Assembly (NCBI GenBank): GCA_019915135.1
Contig: JAHLMK010000010.1
Location: 248,001-312,000, forward strand
DNA: 64,000 bases
Direction: 5' to 3'
DNA from: Strobilurus pachycystidiatus
Taxonomy: Eukaryota; Basidiomycota; Agaricomycetes; Agaricales; Physalacriaceae
Shown: positions 20,813-33,042 of the stretch, piece after piece
How the letters are laid out: each line of letters starts with the position of its first letter
How positions within the stretch are numbered: position 1 is the stretch's first letter
Translations under genes and position numbers: made by a program
Notes under the pieces: model-generated
Told to the model about the DNA's origin: nothing
Database searches by the model: none
What the model saw: the letters and a program-made list of their open reading frames with translations, nothing else

Positions 20813-23800
20813 CTAATGATATCGAGAACCGTTTGGAGCGCTATGATACACTGATGGAGAATCAAAAATAAAAGCGTCACTTTCATCGTCCGTGAACGAA
20901 GATGCGTCAGAGTCCTCATCAGAGTCCTGTAGAACGCCCACACGAAAAACGTCGACGAACGGAGTAGGAGGTACATCCGAAATGACATCTGGTGCAGTGG
21001 ATTTGGCAAGAATAGCGGCCACCCGGGCTTCGAGCCTGCGGTTCGGGATGGATATGGAAGGTCGCTTCGTGGGTTCGTCTTGGAAGAAGGTGGTCAGATC
21101 GTGGAGATTCTGAACCAGTCCGCCTAAATCTTCCTCTACGGGCTGTTTCGAGGCAAGAGCTTCCTCCACTTCTTCCGGTTGGAAATCGATGCGCGAAGGG
21201 CGAGAAGGCATGGAGCATGTATCAAACACGCCCATCATATTAGCACGACAGGTTTCTCGAAGTCTGTCGGCTTGTACGACACACCATCCTGAGTCTTGAG
21301 GAACACCGAACACGATGGCAGCATTATCCTCCTTCAGGGCGTTACGGGAGTGCATGCTCATTCGCAGGACATGTTTAGCCGCAAGGCCGCCTGACATGAC
21401 CAAGGGCTCTTCTAGAACATCCAACGCCTCTGGAGCGAGATCTGTTTCGAGAAGGCGTAACAGAGGCATCAACAACTCCGAGCCTATGGGTTCGGCCGTG
21501 TTTCGGGTCTGCTGGAAGAGGACCTTTAGAATCTGCATGGACTGGACTCGCAACCAGCGCTCTTTGTTGAGAGCAAGGCCGAGAAGAAGGGTGACCATAT
21601 GCGTCCAACAATCTGCCGCGTAATGTTCTCGCAGACTGGAGACCGATTGCCGAAGAAAATCATCGCGTGTCCTGAAGTGTCCTTTCGCAAATGAGCTCAT
21701 GATCTTGGAGATGCTGTGACGATTCTCTCTTTTTGCAAGTTCTCCGATGCGCTCCGCATACCTCGCCAACTGTTCGTCTACGCCAGTCTTATCCGCGGTC
21801 ATGGCATTGAGAAACCACGGCAGAGACACGACATACAAGTCCCGCACTCGTCCTTCTGTGGGGTCGATGAGAGTGCCGTCATCAAACCGAGTCAGGGTCT
21901 GAAGGATTTCCATGGTTCTGGCGGAGGTCGTCGAGGAACGAAGGCCAGTGAGCATTGATGGCTGCATGCATGCAGGACCTGTCCAATCCTTGGGTAGGTG
22001 ACTCTGGAATAGCGCAACGGTATTCGCATCGTCAAGGTCGACGGAGGATATGAGCGTTGTGATGATAGATAACGCATGCGAGAATTCCTTTTCGAGAGAT
22101 GTCGACAAGGCGGCACAGGTACACCAAAACATCTGAGGTAGAAAGGAGGGATCGAAATTGACATGAGCGACGAGGGCGTCAAAGGTGAGGAGAATTTCGG
22201 ACGAAAACAATTGCATGCCCTCCTCTGGTGCTGCTATAGTAGTGGAGAGGCGGCCAAGAAGATTCGCGAGGTCACTCTTGACAATCCGAGGCATCAGTGC
22301 CCGGAAGGTCTGCAGAGAGCGAAAGGCTAGATGTCGGAAAGAGCACTGCGTACTCCACGACAACGCGAGTGAGCCCCACGATTCCCTCAATCCAGGACAT
22401 AACGGTTGAAGCAAGTCGATAGTTGACCCGCACATCCATTTCATCTTTGGCTCACACTCTGCCCGCGTCTCATCCTCAGACCAATACATGTTCTCCGCCT
22501 CTGCTTCCATAGCCATGATAGCACTTTTGACTGCGAAATGACTGGGATATAGGGAACGGTCTGGAAGTTCGTCGTACCCAGGAGCCCACGCTCTAATCAG
22601 CTGGAAGATCATATACCGTGCACGCTGGCGCACATAGGGAGAACGATTATCAATGTGGATGAACGCGGCATGCAGCAGGATAGGCAGCTGGCTTCGTAGC
22701 TCCCAATACCGCTGTAAAGCGACGTCCGCCAGAAAAAGCCAGGCAAACTGGGCGGATCCAAGGGAGAGACGGGGCTGCTTGTCTGCGAACAATGCGTCGA
22801 GATCGGACCATAGTTCCATGTCCTGCTCGTTTGGGAATGCCAATTTGTGATCGATGGTCGGCAGTATCCGCAGAGGCTCGATGAGAGAGCACAAGTCTTG
22901 GAAGACATCTGTTCCGATTGCCGTTTGGCCAATGGAGGCAACGATGTTGGATGCACAATTGACGAAGGCGATACTCGCAACCTTCGGAGATTGCTCGACA
23001 AGGAACCGAACAGTAGCATGACCATTGGACTGATTCGGTGGTTCCACCAGCTTCGCCCATATGGCTCCAATCTGCTCGGTGTGCGTTCTTCCGTAACGCA
23101 AGGACAGAGTAAGGAGATGGAAGAGGGATGTATGACCGTCACTGGAGAGCCCAGTGCGGTCTTCTGTCATGAGCTCAATATTCGGGATCCAGAACTCTAG
23201 ACTCTGGAGCATAAGGAGTGTTGTCATGTGGGACGATGGAGAATCGGGGATGGCAGGGAGCCAAGTAGATAGGTGAGCGAGGAATTGGGCAGCTTCGTCG
23301 GGATGTGCACCAGCCAGGAACTCCGAGACAAGAGCGTGAGCTTGGACATGTGAAGCGGCCGCACTACTTTCGACTGTCGCCTCGAGCTGAGACATATGTA
23401 GAAGCCCACTGGTCTGTTCATGGATGGTCTCGAGTAGATGGAAGGCGTGACGACGTAGGTCTTTCCGGGGGTGGGAGAGATTAGAAAGCCCCAGACATAT
23501 CGTTTGGGCAAAGGTAAAGCCATGCCCGTCGTTCTCGTCCACTACACCCGTTATCACTTCGAAGAAGCGAGTATGTCCACTTTCGTCTTCGTCTGAGGAG
23601 ACGTATGAACGTCTCACAGCCCCTTCGAGTAAATCGGTATCGGTCGCGTTAGCCACAAGTAGGACACTGAGAGCACGTCTTTGAAACATTTGATCAGTCA
23701 ACGAAAGCCCAGAAGCACGATCAACACTGACTTTCCACGCTCCTGTGATGGTTGGTGGTCCGACGATAGTATAAGCATCAACCTCTCAAGAACGGCAGTC

Positions 23801-26800
23801 GCCGACAAAGGCTTGAGGCTTTCGGCCGCGGAACGATCAACAGGAGATCCCGTGGACGCGCCAAGAGGCGCGTACGCCTTCGCCTATGGGCACTGTCAGC
23901 TAGAACATTCCAGACCACAATGATGAACCTACGCATAACGATGCCAATGCACCGACTGCCGCATGGGATAAGAGCTGAGTCTCGCGTTTGAAAACCTCCA
24001 TTGCACCGGAAGCATCTGTCTGAGAAGCCTCCATAACCGCCGCCCTTTGCATGGTGATAAGACGCTGCCGGGATGCATCTGTCTGTGGTCCCAGCGTACA
24101 CCATTCCTCGCACAATCGATACAACGCCAAGTGCATGTTGCCAGGAATGAACCGTTCCGACCCTTCCAGCGCCGAAAGTCCATCGAACACGCGCTCCACG
24201 ATACCGCAAAAGTACCGCCGAAGTCGATGATAAGTATGGTTATCTCGGTTCTCGGAAGAACCCAGGAAGGATTGTGTAGTGCGCACGTACTTGAGGACGT
24301 TCGCTAGCGCAGCTTGCCGTCCCATAGACCGCTGCTGTGGGAGGTAATGAGCTGTGAGATAATAAATTCGTGCCACCGCCGAATGAAGTCGCTCCTGGCG
24401 ACGACTGCGGTCCACAACAAGAGCTCCGCCCATCTTTGTCCTCGGATTCATGTCAGGCGACAAAACACCGGCAGTCTGCTCCACGGTACCTGCCATCCCT
24501 GATTTGGTGCGTGGGTCATCGTAAAATTGACGTCCTGCCAAAAGACTGAGATCTTCAAGCAGCTGAGGATAGGCACTCGAAGGAAAGGAGCTGATGCAGA
24601 GCACGGCCGCATCACGGAAGGCGGTGTATTCGGAGTCGAGGAAAGGAGTGAGATATCTGAACAATCCGCGCGTCGACGTGAGTCTTTCGCGCTCGAAATT
24701 GACATCAGAGGGAGCTCGGGAGTGTTCTCGACCGAGCTGAGTGAGCGCAGGGCGCGACGTCTCCGAGAAGGACGCCGTGGAACTGAGGATTTTCACCCAC
24801 AGGTACCATTGATCGATAAACGCCTTGTTGTCCTTGACCTTTCGGAACCCATCTGGAGGACGTCCGGACTGGCCGGCAGGTGTCCTGTTGTTGATTCCAG
24901 TCAGACCCGCAAGATGTGAGATAGTGGAGTGATAACGGGAGGCGGCAAAAACGACAATATCGCGGAAGGTAGTCAAACTTGGACCACTATCAACGCATGT
25001 CGCGATGAAGGACGGGTAGATAAATCTCCACAGCTTTCGGTCCCTGTCGTTCTCACTCTCCACCATCTTCAGGAATCGTTCAGGCAATTTCGACTCCTTC
25101 CATTGGCGCAGGCGCTCCATTTCTCCCTCGTCCAAAAACTCGTCATAGCCATTGAACAGCGTGTTGTCGGTGTTCCGGCCCAGCAGCGTGATGCAGTGCA
25201 TGAGGCCATCGGACACACTCGAGGATTCCGGCCAGAGCTTGACCGCAAGCGACACAAGAACGCGGGAGATGGTCGCCCCAGTCCGCCGAATGTTCATCGA
25301 CTCATGGCTCAACAGGAACATGGCGCCAGCTTCAATCTCGTTACACCGCGACCATATGACCGTCTCGTCTTTGGCGTATGACTCTGGCGGCAAAGTCATC
25401 AGCTCTTCGATCCATCTCTTGACCAGTTCTTCCCAGAGGGAGAGGAGCTGGGTCGACTCGACAAGGAGCTTGTTCCCGATGCCTTCCTGCAATGCGCGCG
25501 ATGGGTTGAACAAGAACATATTGAACCGTGCCAGTACTGTCAATGACTGAGATGGGTCGGACATGAAGCGTTTCAGCGCCTCGATGGCTGCGTCGGTCAC
25601 CAGAGGTTCGATGTGAATGACGCCACGAAGGAGCATGTCGACGCAATTGGTCATAGGGATGGAGGAATGGACGAAACGAGGCCATGTTTGGAAGCATGCG
25701 GCAAGCGTCGTGATCTGAGGCGCGAGTGTGCTTGGATATGCGACGCGAACTCCTTCGGGATGCCGCCTCACGACAAGATTATGGGACTCCTCGTACGATG
25801 GATTCATGCTGTTATACGTCCATTGATCGTCAAGGACAGACAATGACCCGACTGTGCTGCTGCAGAACTTGGTGACAATGGCAAGAGTGGAACCAAGACG
25901 GTCAAAGACTGCTTGTAAAGACGATTTTGAGAGGACAGATGCAGGTAGCCAATCTGCGGAGGACGTATAGTCACTTGTCGGCACAGGAGAAAAGAAGTCG
26001 CTAGAGGAAGGCCAAGTGGGTGCATCCGCCTCGGTCTCGATGAGTCTGAAAGACAGCATGATGGCCTGGATGGCGATCATCATTCTCTCCGATGCTAGTA
26101 CATTGGCGACGTTGCCTCCTGACACACTTGTCGCGTTGATTGCGGATTCCTGCATGAGCTCGAAGCAGAGGTCGCTCCCGTACTCGAAATGTCGTGAAAG
26201 GACAAAATGCACAACGTAAACGAGGGCCTCGAGATTGTCGTCCTGCGGAACGACGAACGTCCGGTTGGCAGGGAAGAAATGCTTCAACAATCCATCCAAC
26301 TTGCTCGTTGTAGTCGAGGCGGATTCCTGGCAGCGGTATAGGTATGTCCAGAGCAGCCGGACTACACCGTTCATGATGGGAGTACGCATATTCTTTTCCT
26401 TAGGTCGGGTTCAATAACAAGGCTTATGAGAACGAGAAAGATGTTCTGTGTACCTTCAGCTTGGACATTATGCTCTCAAAGCACGCTACCCAATGCTTGC
26501 GGAAGTAATTCTCCGGAGCGAGGCAGAGACTGGTGATGACCAATGGGAACGCGACATTCCAGTATCGCGGTTTCGACATCATCTCCTTGGCCTTGGGGTA
26601 GATGAGCTCGATTGCCTTTGCCCACACAGGGTTGTTCGTTTCCGCTTGAGCAGTCTATCTCACATTGTAAGGACTGCGAAATGTCTCATTGGTCCGGATC
26701 TGTCTCACCTTCCCGATCGGATGTAGCAGTTGGACAAGTGTCTCCGCAAAAGCGGACTTCAGTTTGAAGCCATGAGCTTGTGCGAATGACCTCGAAAGCT

Positions 26801-28578
26801 GTTCCAAGAAGTCCGCGCCATCCTCGAAAGCTTCATACGGCCAAACCTGATGTAAAGATGAAACCGAGTCATAGTTTGATTGGAGCATCCTACCTTGAGC
26901 TGTACGTGCCTGATACCTCGCACAAGATTCTCGTACTTCATGTCAAGGTCCTTGGGAACCTGTCCGTGAGTCACAGGACCTAACTCCGCTAAAAACCGGT
27001 CGGTGATGCTCTCAAAGCTGAAAGGAACTCATGTCAGGTAATCGTGAGTATGGAAACATCAAATACAGCACATACCGTACATTCGCCAAATGACCCAGAA
27101 GTGTGGCATATAGATCTGCGTTGACCCGATGATTGGCCGACTGCAATAGCAGCTTCAAGTCGGGTTTCTTGAACTCGCGGAAGGTCGTCGTCTCCAGAGT
27201 ATGTCCCAGCTGTTCGCTTAGAGAATCCTTGGGGATATCCTGGAGAACGGTGATGAGGGCGCGACACATGATGTATATCGAGGCAAGCGATTTCCGTTCA
27301 TTGAGCATGGCAGGTACGTCCGTCGTCCGTACAGACCGAGTCCCTGCTGGTGATTGTGCCATATGGAATCTGATCACGTCCGAGCCAACGTTCTCGACCT
27401 GACTCTTCCGCCAACGCATGATAGAGTCTATCACTGGCTTTGCGTGCTTTTGAGCAATTTTGGCCAAAGACTGCATAGACTCGTCAAGCACTGCATCCAC
27501 CCCCGGGCCCATTGTAGTAGGGAGAAACGAATCATGGTCCTAAGAAAACGAGGATGAGGATTCGGACGCGTACACATTGTTCACAAGAGCATACCAAGGG
27601 TTCCCGCAAAAACATGTCCATTCTGGCTTCCGCTGACGTTGCAAAGCGGATGAAGACTGCGTGAAGAGCGTAGTCCGAAGGCGTCTTGGGATCCATGATA
27701 ACTTTGTCCTCATCCAAGTCGGCCAAAGGCGGAGTTTCCGAACGCAGCATGTCGCCTATTCCATTCGGGAAACGAGGCATCGGCGGTGGGGAAGAAGGAT
27801 AGCCGTTACCATCGCTACCGCCGTCTGAGATGTGAAAGATGGAGCCCGACTGCGAGTGGTAGGATTTTGCGTATGAATGGCTTTTGGATTTGGAAGTCAA
27901 CGGACGGGTGTGTTTATCTCCGGAACCTGGCGTTGCTGGGCGACCGAATGATGGGCTCATGGCGCTGGCGCCTCGGGGAATATTGGGGGTCGGGGATGGA
28001 TTGTTGAGCGACGAGGTAGAGCGGTTGAAGGGGTTCTTGAGGACATGGTTGGACTGGTAGTCGAGGTGTGGAACAGGCGGAGTATCCGAGTTTTTCCCGC
28101 TTTTGAAAGCGTTTCTCAACGACGCAAACGACGATTTCTTCAAGCTGGTCGACGACGACGCGGCGATGGACGTGTGCGAGGAATGCGCGAAGGATGTCGT
28201 CGACTTGTTCGGATACCGCGTCGTTGCACTGGCAGAGCCGGTCGACTCGACCGAAGTCACAGAGTCGCCGCGGTTGTGCGACGTGAAATAGCTTCGGTCG
28301 CTGCGGTCAATCGTCGGCGTCGCCAGCGTCGGAGACTCCGATCCCGCACTCCCAAACCCCGAGCTTCCAAAGCCAGACCCGCTCCCGCTTCCGCCGCTGC
28401 CTCCGCCGCCTCCGAATGCACCCCCGAAGCCGAACTGGTTCCCAGCAGACCGACCAAAGGGGATCGTCGACGAGTTGTAGTCATCGTCATCAAAGTCTGG
28501 CGCTGTTCAACACGCCGACAAGCTGGACATGGCTGCACACGAACCTGGTATCGTGATCGTCGCAAGACCGTCAGACAT
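20813..28578 (-). CDS. TAO3: Cell morphogenesis protein TAO3/PAG1/MOR2 (Furry family)
   Basis: A giant HEAT-like scaffold of the RAM/MOR pathway that activates the NDR kinase Cbk1/Orb6 and governs polarised growth and septation (family knowledge). It starts at 28578 (MSDGLATITIPAPDFDDDD). About 250 residues of Gly/Ser/Pro-rich disordered sequence follow, then alpha-helical repeats in long exons (large open blocks 27012–27512, 23900–26389 and 20813–23701). Recognisable stretches include AFRSLQTFRALMPRIV, VRDLYVVSLPWFLNAMTAD and RWLRVQSMQILKVLFQQT of the MOR2-PAG1 C-terminal region. Introns are few and short; one near 23690–23750 joins ERGK to RALSVLLVANATD, so the Met seen at 23701 is not a start. 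The total is about 2,400 residues, the family norm. The stop at 20813 ends an acidic Ser/Asp-rich tail. Divergent with the DUF6593 gene across 318 bp. Confidence 0.9.
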
Positions 28579-28896
28579 TGTTGCTCGTTGCTGCCAAAGT
28601 CGCCACGGTGTCTTGCGTCGTGGCTGGTCGTAGAGACGCCGTCTATAACGACCCCGTCGTCCTCGTTGTCGTCGGCTTCCTATGCACGGGTCTAGACGAG
28701 ATGGAAGTAAAGGCCTGAAGGAGGTAAAAGAAACAGGAAATTCGAAGCGAAAGTCAAGCCGAGGTGCGGCATTTTATCGGCACCCTGTGCCGAGCTGTCA
28801 GTTTTCTCAGAATTTGATCTTGCCTTTATTATTAACCACCATCTTGTAGGTCCTTGTTTGCGCACACGTCTCCGACGAGGACCGTCATCTGGAGGG
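28579..28896. promoter_or_regulatory. Divergent promoter region TAO3 / DUF6593
   Basis: 318 bp between the two start codons. No coding motif seen. Confidence 0.45.
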
Positions 28897-29603
28897 ATGG
28901 AGGCCTTCTTTGACAACAAGAACAACGTTCTCAATGCTCAGATTCGCTCACCCGTGGACGACTCCGTCTTGTACAGAATCAAGACCACCTTCAGTTTTCG
29001 CGGTCGCCGCCTCACGATCATCCAGGATGCCAATCCGAGCCCTGGCGGTCCCACCACAGTCGGCGCGATACACTGGGATGACGGTATACTGGAGGTGCTC
29101 GGTGTTAAGAAGAAGTTCTCAGAGGTCAAGCGACACGAAGGCCACTACTTCAAACGGCATGCATCCTCAATGTCGTACGACTTGTTGCTCCTTCTCATCG
29201 GCTGACAGCGTTCGAATATGGAAATGGGGCGCAGAGAGAAGGGAATATATCGTCAAATACGAAGATGACGACTGGAAGGTATACTCTCAGAACTTCTCAT
29301 TCTCAGCATCCCTTTGATGATTGTGTGTCCATAGGCGAAGATATCCGAAGATGAAGTGGTGGGAATATTCTCTGTCCCATACCGCCCGCATCTGTTTACG
29401 AAACCCAAACCGACGACGATGAGCCTCATGAAGGAAGTCCTCGAGAAAGACGAGGTGTTCCTGATTCTAGTCTTCATTTACTCGGAAGCCAAGCGCCAGG
29501 ATCAGACCGTACGAATCAGCCTCGTGTTCCACCTTCCTCTTGTGCACTAATATTGTATTCTCCTCAGAATAGCTCTGTCGGTGCCGGCTCTGAGGGCTGG
29601 TGA
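28897..29603 (+). CDS. DUF6593 domain-containing protein
   Basis: A fungal family of unknown function with a compact beta-rich fold (family knowledge). It starts at 28897 (MEAFFDNKNNVLNAQIRSP). The domain shows VLYRIKTTFSFRGRRLTII, TTVGAIHWDDG and the Trp-rich strand RIWKWGAERREYIVKYED. The last exons read AKISEDEVVGIFSVPYRP and VFLILVFIYSEAKRQDQT, and the protein ends SSVGAGSEGW. Introns near 29279–29336 and 29509–29567 are clean. Around 29172–29208 the frame must shift between HYFKRHASS and RIWKWG. A GT–AG interval of 37 nt would do this but is shorter than the other introns in the window. It may be a very short intron, a different splice, or a frameshift. Confidence 0.75.
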
Positions 29604-30515
29604 CCATCTGCCTCAATGTTTTGCTTTGCTTTCTGTACTCTACATAGACGAACTTTGGCACGGACTCACGGACACATACGCTTCTCATCTGCTCATGATG
29701 TAATACTATCATCTTCTAGACTTTGGTGGCCTTTCAGCGATTTCGTTCTCTGCGTCAGAAGGTGCGTGTGTGGTCAGATGGCATGGCCGTCTTCTGGTCT
29801 CGTGGAATCATCGTCCGGCGACTAGGCTAATTCAGCTAGGTATGTCCCTGCTACAATAGCCACAGCGAATAGGTTGACTGAGTCGACCCAGTCTTGCTCG
29901 GCGTACAAAGGTGGCAATATCCTTGCGGTCCCCTCACAAATTCATCATGTTTTGGTCTCAAAGCACCGAGATCAGCCGACCTTGCTCCATAACAGCCGGA
30001 GATGCAAAGGCGACGACGTCCGCCAGCAACTTGAGCACCGTCAGGACACAAGAAGCAATGGAGCAGCGGGAAAACCAAGACATCTGTGGTAGGCTGGCGG
30101 TCGGTGATAATGGGTTTGATGGGAATCTAGATGGAGATGTGGCGCAGTAGGCATCAGGACGAGACCCTCATGGACTTGACCGTGTGAATGAACTAGTTGG
30201 ACCTTGTACCGTGTCCTCTCTACGCCACGATTCGAATGAACGCTTGGGTTGTTTGATGTTTACGACGAGCTTTGCCACCCTGCGGACATGTAGTGAATTG
30301 ATCGTGACACTTACCTGGACGCTGTGGCGCCTTTGTTCACATCTCAGGCTTCGGGCGGCTCTCAAGCTCGGCGTGACGAATGCGCGAATTCTCTCATTGG
30401 CGCCTATAAGTAGACGTGATGATTGTCATTAATCAATCGATCAAGACTTGTCTCGTACGACCGCCTATTAGAAGTATAAGTACGCCTGGATAGAGCCACA
30501 ACGCCCCAACACAAC
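29604..30515. other. Intergenic, no gene supported
   Basis: About 910 bp. Several overlapping short ORFs lie on both strands, none with motifs or consistent splice partners. Confidence 0.45.
30405..30410 (+). promoter_or_regulatory. TATA-like element of small secreted protein gene
   Basis: TATAAG about 110 bp upstream of the start at 30516. A second TATAAG lies at 30475, about 36 bp upstream of the ATG, and is probably too close to be the functional box. Confidence 0.35.
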
Positions 30516-30871
30516 ATGGTCCGTTTCCAAGTACTCGCCCTTGCCGCCTTGCCCTTTGTCCCAGGCATCATTGCTGGACCTTTGGCGTATGGTATCTGCC
30601 AGACAGGTAGGTATACCTATGCGGGTCTGTATTCGGGCCTGATGTCTCCAAGGGTGCAACACTGTCACTGTCGCCTGCTATGCTGCTGCTGGGGCCACTT
30701 TCGGTACCATCACGGCGGGAGTTGGAGTTCCAGCCGCAATCCTTGCATGCAACGCGGCGCTGGGATCGTGAGTATCCCTTATAAATCCCCAATGATTAGA
30801 TGCCTGACGAGGTGGCCTACAGGTGCTCCGCCGCATGTGCCACCGTGGCCTTGTTTGCCCCGACGCCTTGA
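30516..30871 (+). CDS. Small secreted Cys/Ala/Gly-rich protein
   Basis: Three exons, 30516–30606, 30653–30767 and 30823–30871, sum to 255 nt, 84 aa. An N-terminal signal peptide (MVRFQVLALAALPFVPGIIA) is followed by a short mature chain with six Cys. They occur in a regular pattern: GICQTGC, then VACYAAAG, then LACNAALGSCSAAC. The middle is Ala/Gly/Val-rich with a G-V-G-V-P turn. Proteins of this pattern are common among uncharacterised small secreted proteins of mushrooms, sometimes annotated as zygote-specific proteins on weak similarity. I assign no function. Six Cys would permit three disulfides, and the Ala/Gly-rich stretch could be membrane-active or self-assembling (inference). Confidence 0.78.
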
Positions 30872-31296
30872 TCTGAGAATCCACACACACAAATGAGACA
30901 GTGTGAGAAAGTTGCGTGATGTTGCTGGAGATGACGAGCATGAGAAATCTGTAGCAAAAATGAACGATAAATCGATGCAGTATGATGATACATTAGTCCT
31001 GTGAGTCGACAGAGTCACAGAAGCTTCATATCTGGAGAGAAGCATCAAGGATCAATCGTTTCGGGTGACAAGACAAATACTCTCGGCGTCTTGTGCGGTC
31101 TAGTCTTGATGAGTAAGTTATAAGTACCGTACGTATTCAATCGGATCGACCGTTGAATGAATTCTTCAATGTGGCGCACAGGCCAGCAGGGTCGGATAGT
31201 ACGGCCCGAAGCCCGCCAAATTGGGCAGGATGTGATCGCCATCACTTTTTTTTCAAACGCTCACTTGCAACCGACGAACACCGTCGACTTACCGAA
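30872..31296. other. Intergenic, no gene seen
   Basis: About 425 bp holding the 3' flank of the small secreted protein gene and the YTM1 promoter. A homopolymer of eight or more T precedes the YTM1 start region near 31245. Confidence 0.45.
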
Positions 31297-32740
31297 ATGG
31301 CGTCTACCTCATCCTCAGGGCTCTCAGTGGCGGTCGTCTTCACGACAAAAACGCCCTATCCTATGCCAACCCAAAAATTCATGATACCGGCCTCCTGGAA
31401 ACGATATCACCTTTCGCAACTCATCAATAAAGCATTGTCTTTATCCACGCCCATCCCTTTTGATTTCTTGGTGAAGCAGGAGGTTTTGACCTCAAGTATT
31501 GGAGAATGGTGCGCGGAGAACGACGCCATGGTACGCGCATGCAGCTATCAATTGTGCATCACAACTCATATAGTCCAACAGGAAGAAACACTCGAAATTG
31601 AATACATAGAATCGATATTGCCTCCCCAGAAAATGTCTGATCTTCCTCATGATGACTGGGTGTCGTCTGTGTCCTGTCAGCTGCAAGGGTGGGTGAGTGT
31701 CTCTCAAGTCTTCGAATAGCTTGTACTGAAATCAATGTAGAATATTTCTCACTGGCTCCTACGATGGTGCCGTTCGCGTATTCGACTATTCACAAAAGGA
31801 AATCGCCAATGTCTCCATACATTCCGCTCCCATCACGTCCATATGCGTCGTCTCGAGTGAGCCAAACTCAGAGTCCCACATCGTTGCTACCGCGTCTCAT
31901 GCTCTGACCGCTCAACTGACTCGCGTCGGTGTTGACGGGACGTCAAAAGGTCTTGCGAGTATGCACTTGCACACTGGGCCCGTGTCCTCCATCGCCTCGA
32001 ACTCCTCTGGCTCGCACATCTTGACCGGCTCTTGGGATACCATGATCGGTCTTTGGGATACTAAAATTCCTTCCACTGATGAGGTACCGGAGGAACCCAT
32101 CGACGGCGAGCGTAAGAAGAGGAGAAAGCTCGACACTGCTACGGATAAACCAAAGCGCAAAGGACCCGCTGGCGTCCTCAAATCCCACACGGGCCGTGTT
32201 TCGCGTGTCCTCTTCGGCGAAGGCAAAGCAGCGTATAGCAGCGGCTTTGACTCTACAGTCAGACTATGGGACATTGAAAACGAGATATGCACCAACACGA
32301 TCGTATGTTGTATCCCTTTCTCTCACTCGACTATGCTAATCACCTTTATTCAGACTGCTTCTGAACGACCGTTCTTGGACATGGCCATAACGTCGAACGG
32401 CAACTTAGCACTGGCCGCGTCGAGCGATAGGTCCATATCCATGTACGACCTCCGGTCTGCGTCGGCCACTGGTGCACCTTCTCTGATGCACGCTGCGACT
32501 CCCTCGTGTCTCGCCACAGCCCCTTCCTCTCCCAATCAGCTGGTCAGCGGCGCGTACGACGGTATAGTCCGAATGTGGGATATACGCAGTACCAAAATGG
32601 CTATGGCGAGCTTCAAGCCTTGGGATGGAAAGAAGAAGATTCTTGCTGTTGATTGGCGTCGTGACCTTGTTGGTGTTGGAGGAGAAGGCGGCGTAGAAAT
32701 CTGGAAAGCTGTTGAAGATGTATCAAGAACCAACGCTTGA
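31297..32740 (+). CDS. YTM1: Ribosome biogenesis protein YTM1 (WDR12)
   Basis: A WD40 subunit of the nucleolar Nop7–Erb1–Ytm1 (PeBoW) complex needed for 27S pre-rRNA processing and 60S assembly; its N-terminal NLE domain is the handle used by the AAA ATPase Rea1 (family knowledge). It starts at 31297 (MASTSSSGLSVAVVFTTKTP). The NLE region includes IPASWKRYHLSQLINKAL and LEIEYIESILPP. WD repeats follow, including GSYDGAVRVFDYS, ILTGSWDTMIGLWDTK, GFDSTVRLWDIE, SDRSISMYDLRS and GAYDGIVRMWDIRS. A basic insert DGERKKRRKLD sits between repeats, as in other YTM1 proteins. At least three short introns. The stop at 32740 follows a final GGVEIWKA strand. Complete and apparently functional. Confidence 0.95.
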
Positions 32741-33042
32741 GCCTGTTCAATCCAATTCCGATTTGTTTGGAAAACAAAAACGCTTTGTTCATTGCTTGTA
32801 ATCTAGGCCGACGTGAAATATAAAGATACAGTGTAAGGTCTAATGATGCGTATTGTAAGTCTAGAGATGCTTTAGGGCGAGCTGCAATGGTATAACTTTG
32901 ATACATGGCTCGGATGCTGGGTAGTACGTCCGCGCCGACAGCGAGAGAACTGTCTCGACGCCCAATTTTAGCATATGCGATTTGCTCATAGGCAGATGGA
33001 TAGCGGGATCCGGTCAATGTGGCGTGTTGTGTTGTGCTTCCA

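Noticed and set aside
22609..23142. Overlapping minus-strand ORFs inside the TAO3-like exon
   Set aside because: Alternative frames of a clearly coding exon.
23690..23701. Met at 23701 as the start of a separate 962-residue protein
   Set aside because: The upstream exon (…TAVLERLMLILSSD…ERGK) joins in frame to RALSVLLVANATD after a short intron, as expected in TAO3-family proteins. The Met lies within the intron region.
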